A DNA stretch of 64,000 bases from Synechococcus sp. M16CYN (GTDB lineage: Bacteria > Cyanobacteriota > Cyanobacteriia > PCC-6307 > Cyanobiaceae): NCBI RefSeq assembly GCF_040371545.1, contig NZ_AP029048.1:248001-312000 (forward strand), read 5' to 3'. The position numbers and the translations under genes were made by a program. Position 1 is the stretch's first letter; the number at the start of each line of letters is the position of its first letter. Shown one piece after another: positions 49,001 through 55,864 of the stretch. The notes under the pieces were generated by a model that did no database searches, was not told where the DNA came from, and worked only from the letters and a program-made list of their open reading frames with translations.

Positions 49001-50405
49001 GGAAATACGGTCGATAAGGAACTCGTTTTTAGTGGGAAGTCGGAACAACAGAGGGAACAACCAAAAGTCCTATGGGATGTATGAGGAACTGACTCACTTG
49101 CGTGTCAGTGCGGATGCGGAGGTTCCATATGTCTACAAGCGTTTGGACACACAAACTCACCTTCCAGTCGAAGACAGGACCTATCAACTTCGTATTCCTG
49201 TTCCTGGTTCTAAGGGGGTTCGGAAGTCCCTGAAGACCTCTGATAGGACAACTGCGATCGAGAAGTCAGAAGAGGAAGTCCTCCAGTTGAGAGTTCTTCT
49301 GAGACAGGGAGGAAGTCCCAATAAGGTTTCTGTTCTGGAACTGGTGAAGAAGTTCCTTAAGACCAAGGAGGTTCGGATTCGTGGAGAGTGGGAAGGGAAA
49401 GAGGATCGTGGAGATAAGAGTATTACTCAAGGAAGATATGAACTGGTTCGTGGGAAGTTGTCCAACTATTTCATTCGTTTCTTAGGTGAGAAAACGGATG
49501 TTCGGACGATTCCTTTATCCGTATGGAACGAGTGGGAAACCTGGAGGATCAATAACAACACAAGGAAAGAACTTGGAACGCCCAGTTCTGACACGATTAA
49601 GAATGAGATGGGTATAATCCGTGAAATCTGGAAATGGGGTATTGAGAACTCATACCTTCCTAATACTCCTAAACTTCCATTCCATGATGAGAACCTGACT
49701 CCGAACGACAAGGTTCGTCGGGACTCTTGGGAACCTCACGAATGGAAGATATTTTCTCGACGTGTCCGTGAGTGGGTGAGGTCGCTCAAAGGTAGTCAGG
49801 AAGAGGTTTGGGACTCTTGGATTTCTTATCAGATGATGTTCTTTCTTGCCAACTGTGGTATGCGTCCTGGTGAAGTTTGTAAGATTCGTAGGAAGGATGT
49901 TGAGTTCTATATTCGTAATAATCAAGATCATAAGTTTAAGAACCTGTGCTGTCTTGTCCAGGTCCATAAGTCAACAAAAACTGGTTCTCGTCAGGTCAAT
50001 GCCATGGGTGGTTCTTTCCTGAAGAGAGTGTTTGATAAGTCAAAGCATAAAAAGAAGAGTGATTTCGTTTTTTGCCACCTTGATGGAACTCCTCTCACTA
50101 CATCTGAGTTCCGAAACCAGTTTTACAAAATGACCAAGTTCACGAACGAAGATGAACGACTTGGGAAACGCCTAACGCCTTACGCACTCAGACATCTCTA
50201 TTACACAATCCGCCGATACAATGGAACAACTATTGAGGGTCTGAGTAAAAATATGGGTAGTGATTACACTTATCTAAAGAAACACTATGATCATACAGAG
50301 AATCGATTGGATACGGAGAATCTCACGAGGATGAATAATGCTCTTGGTTTGGGTGGAAAGTTTATCCCTGAAGGGGAAGATTTTATGGTTCCAGAGGAGA
50401 TCTAA
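48999..50405 (+). CDS. Tyrosine recombinase (integrase)
   Basis: Phage-type integrase of up to 468 residues, the enzyme most likely responsible for insertion at guaA. Catalytic residues are visible: Arg in NCGMRPGEVCKIR, Lys in VHKSTKTGSR, the His-x-x-Arg box as YALRHLYYTI, and the tyrosine nucleophile region in LKKHYDHTENR. An N-terminal arm-binding region and a SAM-like core-binding domain (residues ~105-240) precede. The first ATG (48999) overlaps the TATAAT promoter box, so GTG at 49032 or ATG at 49077 may be the true start. It ends tail-to-tail with the 320-residue gene, overlapping by 4 bp. Confidence 0.93.
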   Translation: MEIRSIRNSFLVGSRNNRGNNQKSYGMYEELTHLRVSADAEVPYVYKRLDTQTHLPVEDRTYQLRIPVPGSKGVRKSLKTSDRTTAIEKSEEEVLQLRVLLRQGGSPNKVSVLELVKKFLKTKEVRIRGEWEGKEDRGDKSITQGRYELVRGKLSNYFIRFLGEKTDVRTIPLSVWNEWETWRINNNTRKELGTPSSDTIKNEMGIIREIWKWGIENSYLPNTPKLPFHDENLTPNDKVRRDSWEPHEWKIFSRRVREWVRSLKGSQEEVWDSWISYQMMFFLANCGMRPGEVCKIRRKDVEFYIRNNQDHKFKNLCCLVQVHKSTKTGSRQVNAMGGSFLKRVFDKSKHKKKSDFVFCHLDGTPLTTSEFRNQFYKMTKFTNEDERLGKRLTPYALRHLYYTIRRYNGTTIEGLSKNMGSDYTYLKKHYDHTENRLDTENLTRMNNALGLGGKFIPEGEDFMVPEEI

Positions 50406-51364
50406 AGGGGTGGATTGATTCCACTATTTTTGATCATCAAATTATACCAAATAGACAACTCTTTTCGATCGCCTAAAACTTGTTCCAACCTTCGTTTGAG
50501 GTTGTGTCTGGTTCCTGCGTCTTCGGTGTGACCCATCAGGAAGCAGACCTTTGCGACGTAGGTCTGACCGTGTTTCTCCCAGAACTTCTCCCGTCCTCCA
50601 TCGACGTGGATCAGGAACCCCGTGAACTGACGGAGAGGTGTGTCTCTCACCTCGTCCACGTTCTTCAGGTCGAACTTCTTCTTGATGTCCTCAGGAACCT
50701 CCAGGAACCACTTCGGGGTCAGTTCCTTCTCCAGGACTCCTCTCCAGAAGACCGAGTAGTCACTCCACTCCCTCTGACGGATGGTGAGAGATCCCTCTGT
50801 GGTCGTCTTCTGGAGGAGCAACCCGTATTCCTTACAAACCCTCCTGAGGTCTTCCTCAAGCGTCTTCAGGGTCTCTCCTTCCAGAGGAACGTCGTCAGGT
50901 CGCAGGACGTTCCACATCACCTCGTGTTTTGACCCCCAACGTCCCTTCTCACCGTCTGGGGTGGTCAGGTGGGGTGATTTGACCTGACGGACGTATTGGG
51001 TGACTCCCTTAACGGTGGTGGAGGGGGTGACGTTCTTGGTTCGGACTGAGTTGAGGAGTTCCTCTGGTTTCAGGGAACACAGGATGTGGATTGTCGAATA
51101 GGAGGAGGGGAGACCTTTGATCAGTTCCTGACGGTGTTTCGTGGAGAGTCCTGAGAGGGTTTTTCCAATGACCCTCAACTTGGAGAAGATCTTGTCCTGG
51201 ATTCCCGATTCCTCCTTGTAGACCTGGTAGGTCGATGGATCCAGTCGTTCCTTCAGGTCAAACAGACCACAGGAGAGGTTCACGATCTGTTCTGTGGAAC
51301 CCGTGTATGGGTTCTCCACCACGAAACGTCGGAACGTCTGGAGTGAGTCGTCCTTCTTCTTCAC
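50402..51364 (-). CDS. Unidentified element protein, possible DNA-binding regulator
   Basis: 320 residues, not recognised with certainty. Residues ~80-115 (KGLPSSYSTIHILCSLKPEELL ... VTPSTTVKGV) resemble the LPxSxxTIYxL...LTxxxV helical motif I recall in ParB-like/DUF3102-type plasmid and phage proteins, which suggests DNA binding. The rest is charged and helical; a C-terminal stretch reads HNLKRRLEQVLGDRKELSIWYNLM. The coding strand is very purine-rich, like the two recombinase genes. It is divergent from the small acidic genes, sharing the CGTAGAGA promoter region. A role as the regulator that reads this motif is a guess. Confidence 0.6.
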   Translation of the reverse strand: MKKKDDSLQTFRRFVVENPYTGSTEQIVNLSCGLFDLKERLDPSTYQVYKEESGIQDKIFSKLRVIGKTLSGLSTKHRQELIKGLPSSYSTIHILCSLKPEELLNSVRTKNVTPSTTVKGVTQYVRQVKSPHLTTPDGEKGRWGSKHEVMWNVLRPDDVPLEGETLKTLEEDLRRVCKEYGLLLQKTTTEGSLTIRQREWSDYSVFWRGVLEKELTPKWFLEVPEDIKKKFDLKNVDEVRDTPLRQFTGFLIHVDGGREKFWEKHGQTYVAKVCFLMGHTEDAGTRHNLKRRLEQVLGDRKELSIWYNLMIKNSGINPPL

Positions 51365-51490
51365 CCCTGACCATCGTCGTCAGGGTCACTCTACTAATGG
51401 TCGTAGAGATTTCATAGAGGAAAAGTCGCACCGAAGAAGTGTCTCTTTCTACGGGACAACGTAGAGAAATCGTTTATTATATGGAAGTGG
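51365..51490. promoter_or_regulatory. Divergent promoter with CGTAGAGA operators
   Basis: Between the 320-residue gene (minus) and the acidic-protein genes (plus). Motif copies: CGTAGAGAT at 51402-51410, CTTTCTACG near 51445-51453 (reverse orientation, partial) and CGTAGAGAA at 51460-51468 continuing ATCGT to 51472, then a -10-like TATTAT at 51475-51480. The block CGTAGAGA-ATCGT plus a TATA-type box and GG is nearly the same as in front of the integrase. Confidence 0.68.
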
Positions 51491-51522
51491 TCAAGGGAGG
51501 GTTCCTTCCCAAGACAAACAAC

Positions 51523-51565
51523 AGTCGATAAACCGACTCAAAACCCTATCGGTGAGAGAACACCG
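51523..51565 (+). ncRNA. Two-hairpin RNA leader, copy 1
   Basis: AGTCGATAAACCGACT (51523-51538) folds as AGTCG/CGACT with a six-base loop. AAAACCCTAT follows, then a second hairpin CGGTG-AGAGAA-CACCG (51550-51565). It sits in the 5' leader of the 105-residue acidic gene. A second copy lies at 51928-51968 ahead of the next gene, where the base of hairpin 2 changes from C-G to T-A, preserving pairing. It is probably a cis-acting RNA or protein-binding site; no known riboswitch was recognised. Confidence 0.6.
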
Positions 51566-51600
51566 AGAAAAAACAAATCCCATATTCTTTTTCCAAACAA

Positions 51601-51918
51601 ATGGATTATCCGACTGCGACTTTTGTTCGTAATATGGTTCTGACTGATTTGATTAGTCAGCATCAAGAAAAACTTGACTACTCGATTGTGAGTAGTGTTG
51701 TCTGGAGTGAAAGCGAAGCACCCAAAGAGGGCACGAAAGAAGGAAACGATTTAATCAATCATATCGTTAAAAAGTTTGGTATTGATCTCGACGATTTCAT
51801 TTACACACAGATCTCGATTTTCGACCACTCTTTTGAGAACGACCCCGAATGGTTTGACGAAGAGGATACTGACGAAAAAGATCGTATCCGAGACAAAGTT
51901 CTCGAACTGATTGGTTGA
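51601..51918 (+). CDS. Small very acidic protein 1
   Basis: 105 residues, about 25 Asp/Glu against 10 Lys/Arg (net near -15), with an acidic C-terminus (FENDPEWFDEEDTDEKDRIRD). No family recognised. No clear Shine-Dalgarno stands before its ATG, which fits control by the leader hairpins. Acidic proteins of this size include DNA mimics (anti-restriction, anti-CRISPR), but that is only a suggestion from composition. First gene after the divergent promoter; the second acidic gene follows with the same leader. Confidence 0.7.
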   Translation: MDYPTATFVRNMVLTDLISQHQEKLDYSIVSSVVWSESEAPKEGTKEGNDLINHIVKKFGIDLDDFIYTQISIFDHSFENDPEWFDEEDTDEKDRIRDKVLELIG

Positions 51919-51927
51919 TTAATCAAT

Positions 51928-51968
51928 AGTCGATAAACCGACTTAAAACCCTATTGGTAAAAACACCA
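51928..51968 (+). ncRNA. Two-hairpin RNA leader, copy 2
   Basis: Repeats the copy-1 leader: the 16-base AGTCGATAAACCGACT hairpin is identical (51928-51943), AAAACCCTAT is identical, and hairpin 2 is TGGT-AAAAAC-ACCA (51955-51968). The compensatory C-G to T-A change in the stem supports pairing. It lies 9 bp past the stop of the first acidic gene and 40 bp before the second. Confidence 0.6.
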
Positions 51969-52007
51969 TAAGCATATTTTTCATTCACTTTATCGGAGTT
52001 AATCCTC

Positions 52008-52331
52008 ATGTCTAACGTCTTCCAAGAAACTATTTCCGAACTCACCAATGCTTTGGAGATTGCTAAGAATCTTTCCGATGAGCAAGTAAAGAACTTGTAT
52101 GGACTCTCAGACAAATATCAAACTAAGTGTAATGGAGACGATGTGTCCCCTTCTGATTTTGATGATTACCTTTCTGAATCAATCGGTTTTAGCAACTACA
52201 CCATTGCGACTCTTGTTCTTGATGGTGAATGTGGAAACCTGAAGGAAAGTATTTGTTCAGATGTTTGTGAAACAAACGAAGAAGAGAATCAAGTAGAAGA
52301 ACTTGTTGATCGTATCTTCGCCTGGGTTTAG
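52008..52331 (+). CDS. Small very acidic protein 2
   Basis: 107 residues with about 23 Asp/Glu against 6 Lys/Arg (net near -17). No family recognised; sequence similarity to the first acidic protein is not obvious, yet the leaders are copies. Contains four cysteines, three of them clustered (GECGNLKESICSDVCE), which could bind metal. GGAG at about 10 bp before the ATG is a fair ribosome site. Possible DNA-mimic or metal-binding regulator; not established. Confidence 0.68.
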   Translation: MSNVFQETISELTNALEIAKNLSDEQVKNLYGLSDKYQTKCNGDDVSPSDFDDYLSESIGFSNYTIATLVLDGECGNLKESICSDVCETNEEENQVEELVDRIFAWV

Positions 52332-52414
52332 TTCAGATCCAATCTGCCAACTCTGCTCTTATTTGAGCATTCGATAGGTGAATAAAAGCAAGGGAACCCA
52401 CCTTTATAACTCCT

Positions 52415-52446
52415 TCCTAAGAAATACATAAAACAATCCTTAGGAG
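52415..52446 (+). promoter_or_regulatory. Hairpin that would cover the ribosome site of the next gene
   Basis: TCCTAAG (52415-52421) pairs over 7 bp with CTTAGGA (52439-52445), 17-base loop. The Shine-Dalgarno AGGAG (52442-52446) for the ATG at 52455 lies in the 3' arm. Folding would hide it, so translation may depend on unfolding by a ribosome, protein or temperature. Confidence 0.5.
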
Positions 52447-52454
52447 TAGTCCTC

Positions 52455-53276
52455 ATGTCTAAGAAGAAGTCCAGAAAAACTGCTGGTAAGGGTTTTGGAA
52501 AACCTCAAAAACCGCACAAGTTGATTCGTCAAAATGGTCTGTTATTGATGGACCGCAAGACCCTTTTGGAATCACTCCGTTTCGTCAAGGAAAAGGAGCA
52601 AGATGGATTTGATATTGCTGATGCTGAAAAGGTTTCAGAAGACAAGTTCCATCAAAAGATTCTGAAACTGTCTTCCATGGGTCATGTCCGACACAATCGA
52701 GAAGCAGTTCCAGTTTCTGTCTTCCATAATCCAGAAACTGATAAAGCACTTTATTGTCCTCTTACCCGTGATGAGTTCTCACTCGTTCATGGAATGAGAA
52801 CTATGGACGAGGATGGAAACATAATCGAAAGTGTTGATGCTCCTAAGGTCCAATATGCTTATACGCAGGGAAATACTTTCTATTTTGATCTGGAAAAACT
52901 GGATGAGTTGGAGGAGATGCTTCCTTATAATGAACCCACTTTGGATGAACTGATTTATTTGGGTCAGATGGATGAGAGATTCACTCCTCTCTCAAAGGAA
53001 GAATACGACAATCATTTGGGTTTTATTATTCATTCTTGCGGTCGTGATTGGGACAAGTTTTCCCGTATGTATCGCACCAAAGATGCTGGTGATGGATTAA
53101 TCCATATTGCGACGGAGGTTCAGATAGGAACTGGTGGTGAGGAGTTCTATCAACCCCAGAAGACCCGTCATGCTTGGTCGAAGAATGTTTATTCAGTTCC
53201 TCTCTACTTTGAGGAGAGCGGACAGGTCTCAGTCCCTCCTTACGCATTAGTTGGATCGATTGAGAGTGCTGTCTGA
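52455..53276 (+). CDS. Unidentified element protein, 273 residues
   Basis: No family recognised. Basic, lysine-rich N-terminus (SKKKSRKTAGKGFGKPQKPHK) followed by an acidic, soluble body with no membrane segment or nucleotide motif. The basic tail suggests nucleic-acid or ribosome binding, by composition only. It has a good but hairpin-covered ribosome site, and the 87-residue gene begins 3 bp after its stop, so they are likely co-translated. Confidence 0.72.
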   Translation: MSKKKSRKTAGKGFGKPQKPHKLIRQNGLLLMDRKTLLESLRFVKEKEQDGFDIADAEKVSEDKFHQKILKLSSMGHVRHNREAVPVSVFHNPETDKALYCPLTRDEFSLVHGMRTMDEDGNIIESVDAPKVQYAYTQGNTFYFDLEKLDELEEMLPYNEPTLDELIYLGQMDERFTPLSKEEYDNHLGFIIHSCGRDWDKFSRMYRTKDAGDGLIHIATEVQIGTGGEEFYQPQKTRHAWSKNVYSVPLYFEESGQVSVPPYALVGSIESAV

Positions 53277-53279
53277 CCC

Positions 53280-53543
53280 ATGAAACCAGCACAGGTGAAC
53301 CGCAGGATTCAGAACTTCCTGCGGGACCTTGCTGACGAAGGAACATTCCGTATGCGAAAAAAGACAGGACACCCTGTCTGTGTTGCTTCTTATGGGGGTG
53401 AGCAGAGGTCTTTCTCTCTCTGCTGGACCCCTGGTCAGAACTACCAGAAGTATGCGGTCTGGAACCTGAATCAGTTTGTGCGGACACTCCCTTTGGACGA
53501 TCCGCCGAGGTTCTCACTACATAAGTTCTTCGAGGACTTCTGA
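53280..53543 (+). CDS. Unidentified small basic protein
   Basis: 87 residues, basic at the start (VNRRIQNFLRDLADEGTFRMRKKTGHPVCV) and rich in aromatic residues. No family recognised. It follows the 273-residue gene by three bases. Ends 67 bp before the convergent zinc-protein gene. Confidence 0.62.
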   Translation: MKPAQVNRRIQNFLRDLADEGTFRMRKKTGHPVCVASYGGEQRSFSLCWTPGQNYQKYAVWNLNQFVRTLPLDDPPRFSLHKFFEDF

Positions 53544-53610
53544 CCCTCGTTAAACCCTGGTTCTGGGGACCAGGAGACAGAAAGTAATAACTCCCCTTTT
53601 ATTCACTTAC

Positions 53611-53964
53611 TCAGTTGCTCGACTCCTGAGCAAGAAACTGCTTAGCAACCTCCTTCTCACGGATATATTTCCTGTAGAGAGGGGGGTTCCATTGTTTTAG
53701 GAAGGTCGAAAACTTCATTGTGTAGGAACACCTTTGATTTCCCTTCCCACCATTCAGACCACGATTACATGAAAAGAAGTAAGAGAAGGATTGAGGGACT
53801 GGGTAGATGACAGCACACTTCTCATTGCTTTTGGAATCGTTCTTTTGTGCGTCTCTACAGAATGGACAAGCAACCTTATATCCAGTCCCGTCTCTAAACT
53901 GGTGCTTCTGATATGGAGACAATGATCGAATAACTGCTTGGAGATATTGGTCTTGTAATGACAT
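53611..53964 (-). CDS. Primase-like zinc-ribbon protein
   Basis: 117 residues with CPFC near residue 33 and CNRGLNGGKGNQRC near residue 66, a CxxC ... C-x(12)-C zinc-ribbon layout. The order KVACPFCRDAQKNDSKS ... CSYTMKFSTFLKQWNPPLYRKYI resembles the N-terminal zinc module of T4-like cyanophage primases (gp61-type: CPxC, then xCxxCG, then FxxFLKxxDxxLYxxY). No catalytic primase domain follows, so it is a stand-alone module or a truncated copy. It may act in element replication or interfere with a phage primase; inference. Confidence 0.55.
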   Translation of the reverse strand: MSLQDQYLQAVIRSLSPYQKHQFRDGTGYKVACPFCRDAQKNDSKSNEKCAVIYPVPQSFSYFFSCNRGLNGGKGNQRCSYTMKFSTFLKQWNPPLYRKYIREKEVAKQFLAQESSN

Positions 53965-54342
53965 TAGAACCTTATTTCATTCTACTCGATATATTATAAG
54001 GGAAACATATTGACTTGACAAGGTGTAAAATAGCAAGTAAAATAACTCTGTCAGGGTTGATAGGGAACTTATAGGTAGATATAAAAGAGATAGATTCTGG
54101 AAATATCTATTTGTCTATATAATACATAGAGGTTTGACCAAATCATGTCTTAGTCCAGTAATAAATAATCAAAGAGATACGACCGAAGGGAGTTTCACCG
54201 AACGAAGTGAGGTGAAAGAACAATAAAAATGTCAAAATAAATATAGGCGTGTTTTGTATCTCTTGCGATCTAACACTGTGAAAACTATAGATCTCAAGTT
54301 CCCAATAAACCCCTCACGTATACCCAACAGAAATCAAAGAGA
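53965..54342. promoter_or_regulatory. Non-coding leader before the four-gene chain
   Basis: 378 AT-rich bases. A -10-like TATAAT is at 54118-54123 without a good -35. AATAAATAATCA at 54160-54171 resembles T4-type late promoters (TATAAATA) of cyanomyoviruses; the same 12-mer recurs at 55323-55334. A perfect hairpin TTTCACC (54193-54199)/GGTGAAA (54211-54217) follows, without a T run, so it is not a terminator. Confidence 0.4.
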
Positions 54343-54531
54343 ATGCTTTTGCCACCAAAGAATCAGAACAAGTTCATGATGTCCTATAAGACGAAGGAAG
54401 TTCCTATCTACCTTCCAATGGAGCAATACCTAATGGAAGATTTAGGTATTGCCACAAGGTGTGATGTTCATAAGTTTGCTCTAAAGCACCTCTATAAGAC
54501 CCGTAAGCAATCAAAACTGGAGTTGATATGA
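54343..54531 (+). CDS. Ribbon-helix-helix-like small protein 1
   Basis: 62 residues with a basic start and KEVPIYLPMEQYLMEDLGIATRCDVHKFALKHLYKTRK, which fits a CopG/Arc ribbon-helix-helix pattern (strand, helix, turn, helix). Likely DNA-binding. Its stop overlaps the next ATG (ATGA). First of four overlapping genes. Confidence 0.58.
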   Translation: MLLPPKNQNKFMMSYKTKEVPIYLPMEQYLMEDLGIATRCDVHKFALKHLYKTRKQSKLELI

Positions 54532-54671
54532 GCACAAAGACCATTACCGCAAGGGTGCCAACACCTGTTCATGCGATGTTCGAGGAAGAGAAAAAGAGAT
54601 ACAGGATGACCACTGACCAACTCATCACTGAGTTGATTGAGGAGTCATATGGGACCAGGAAGAAGAGATGA
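54528..54671 (+). CDS. Ribbon-helix-helix-like small protein 2
   Basis: 47 residues: starts STKTITARVPTPVHAMFEEE, then RMTTDQLITELIEES. A strand TITARVP followed by two helices is typical of RHH (CopG/MetJ-type) repressors and antitoxins. ATG at 54528 overlaps the previous stop, and its own stop overlaps the ATG at 54668. Too short for many gene finders, but the double ATGA coupling supports it. Confidence 0.68.
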   Translation: MSTKTITARVPTPVHAMFEEEKKRYRMTTDQLITELIEESYGTRKKR

Positions 54672-55120
54672 ACCAGCACCCTCACAACAAGACCTCACCA
54701 GCAGTGTCCTTCTATGCGGAGACCCTTCAGAACTTCGTTAAAGCAACTGGAGACGGACACTCCTACAGAGATGACTCCAGACCCCTCAATATCCGACTGA
54801 AACCAAATGAGTTGTATGCGGTCAGAGCACAGGATGACAAGCGGTTCTACCGCACAGTCATGATCAAAAAGAACCAACTGAATGGTGGGTTCCAAACTCT
54901 GGTCTCAAATCCTGTAATGGGGACCATTCCGGATGGGATACAGGAGGTTCCTCAGGAGCAGGTGTTTAAGCAGATGCGGGATATGAACTCCAGCATGGTC
55001 ACTGGACAGGACCTCAAAGCATTCCCCTTCACGGGTGCCATGGGACCTTCAGAGATTGCTCCTGGGAATGGTCTGGTCAGTCAGCACCACAAGAACCTTC
55101 AGAGGAGGAATGAGAGATGA
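54668..55120 (+). CDS. Unidentified element protein, 150 residues
   Basis: No family recognised. Soluble, rich in Gln and Asn; contains SRPLNIRLKPNELYAVRAQDDKRFYRTVMIKK, a possible beta-barrel strand series. Overlaps its neighbours by ATGA at both ends. Position after two RHH-like genes does not look like a classical toxin; I cannot say more. Confidence 0.66.
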   Translation: MNQHPHNKTSPAVSFYAETLQNFVKATGDGHSYRDDSRPLNIRLKPNELYAVRAQDDKRFYRTVMIKKNQLNGGFQTLVSNPVMGTIPDGIQEVPQEQVFKQMRDMNSSMVTGQDLKAFPFTGAMGPSEIAPGNGLVSQHHKNLQRRNER

Positions 55121-55302
55121 AAACTTTTGAGCAGTTCAGAAGCGATGTGGTCTTCGCACAGGAAAACCTGATTGCTGAAGCAAAGGGTTTTAAGGACGCA
55201 GTGAAGAGAAGACGCAAAGAGAGAAGGGAGTTTCTCAGTGCCAGGGATAAGAAGATACGCAAGTTAAGAAGTTCTGATTCCCACTGGTCGGGTTTGGTCT
55301 AA
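55117..55302 (+). CDS. Small basic protein with cyanophage-like N-terminus
   Basis: 61 residues, very basic (AVKRRRKERREFLSARDKKIRKLR). The opening MKTFEQFRSDV resembles the MKTFxQF start that I recall from many small cyanomyovirus proteins. Last gene of the four-gene chain; a terminator follows at 55408. Confidence 0.58.
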   Translation: MKTFEQFRSDVVFAQENLIAEAKGFKDAVKRRRKERREFLSARDKKIRKLRSSDSHWSGLV

Positions 55303-55407
55303 GAACTTGCTTCAGCACTCCAAATAAATAATCACATACAGAATGTTAGTGATGAAATCCATATAGGTTTTTCTACCACCTATTGCGAAATAACTCTCCA
55401 AAGTTAT

Positions 55408-55440
55408 AAACCCCGCTTTTTGCCGAAGTGGGGTTTTGCC
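55408..55440 (+). terminator. Hairpin terminator after the four-gene chain
   Basis: Stem AAACCCC (55408-55414) with GGGGTTT (55430-55436), then TTGCC. Likely rho-independent for the plus-strand genes. Confidence 0.7.
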
Positions 55441-55668
55441 ATTTTGACTAATGAGGAAGTCCCCTCATCAACCAAGATTCATATACAAAGAAAAGAAGAA
55501 AGAATATAACGATTCCTGCTACAAGAAGTTTTCCGTTCATTTGACCGTTGACGCTATCGCCCGTCTGATATTAAGTCAAAACAACAGATAGGGGTCAATA
55601 TAAAAACGATAGAGACCCAACCCTACAACGCACCTAAAGAGCAAACGAAATATCAAATCCACTTTGAC

Positions 55669-55703
55669 AAAAAAATCCCCCAGGATTTTTGAGGTCCAGG
55701 GGG
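55669..55703 (-). terminator. Terminator for the adhesin gene (minus strand)
   Basis: On the minus strand CCCCC (55703-55699) ... GGGGG (55681-55677), partly reinforced inside, is followed by A and seven T (55676-55669). Standard rho-independent form, downstream of the remnant and the adhesin. Confidence 0.75.
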
Positions 55704-55722
55704 TCGAGGGTTGTCTTGGGTC

Positions 55723-55833
55723 TTATCGGTTGCCCAGCAGTCGATCGATCTTCTGACCAATAGAAAGGTCTCTCTCGGTCTGCTGGTCGATGAAATCAGC
55801 AAATAGGTCTTGCTGGTGCGGAGACTCTGCCAC
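55723..55833 (-). pseudogene. Duplicated 3' remnant of the small membrane-protein gene
   Basis: The minus strand here reads ADFIDQQTERDLSIGQKIDR then LLGNR-stop, almost the same as the C-terminus of the intact 57-residue gene at 60034-60207. Only about 28 residues match; upstream the frame is unrelated and lacks the membrane segment and a ribosome site. The 61-bp nucleotide match is at 55741-55801 versus 60055-60115 (57/61 by my count). Confidence 0.72.
55741..55801. repeat. 61-bp direct repeat, copy flanking the adhesin (left)
   Basis: TCGATCGATCTTCTGACCAA ... ATGAAATCAGCA; the partner copy is at 60055-60115, with 4 differences. The two copies bracket the adhesin gene and about 4.3 kb in total, so the segment could have arrived by, or be lost through, recombination between them. 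Confidence 0.85.
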
Positions 55834-55864
55834 TGAGGATCTGAAGGTCTCTACTAATTGGGAC

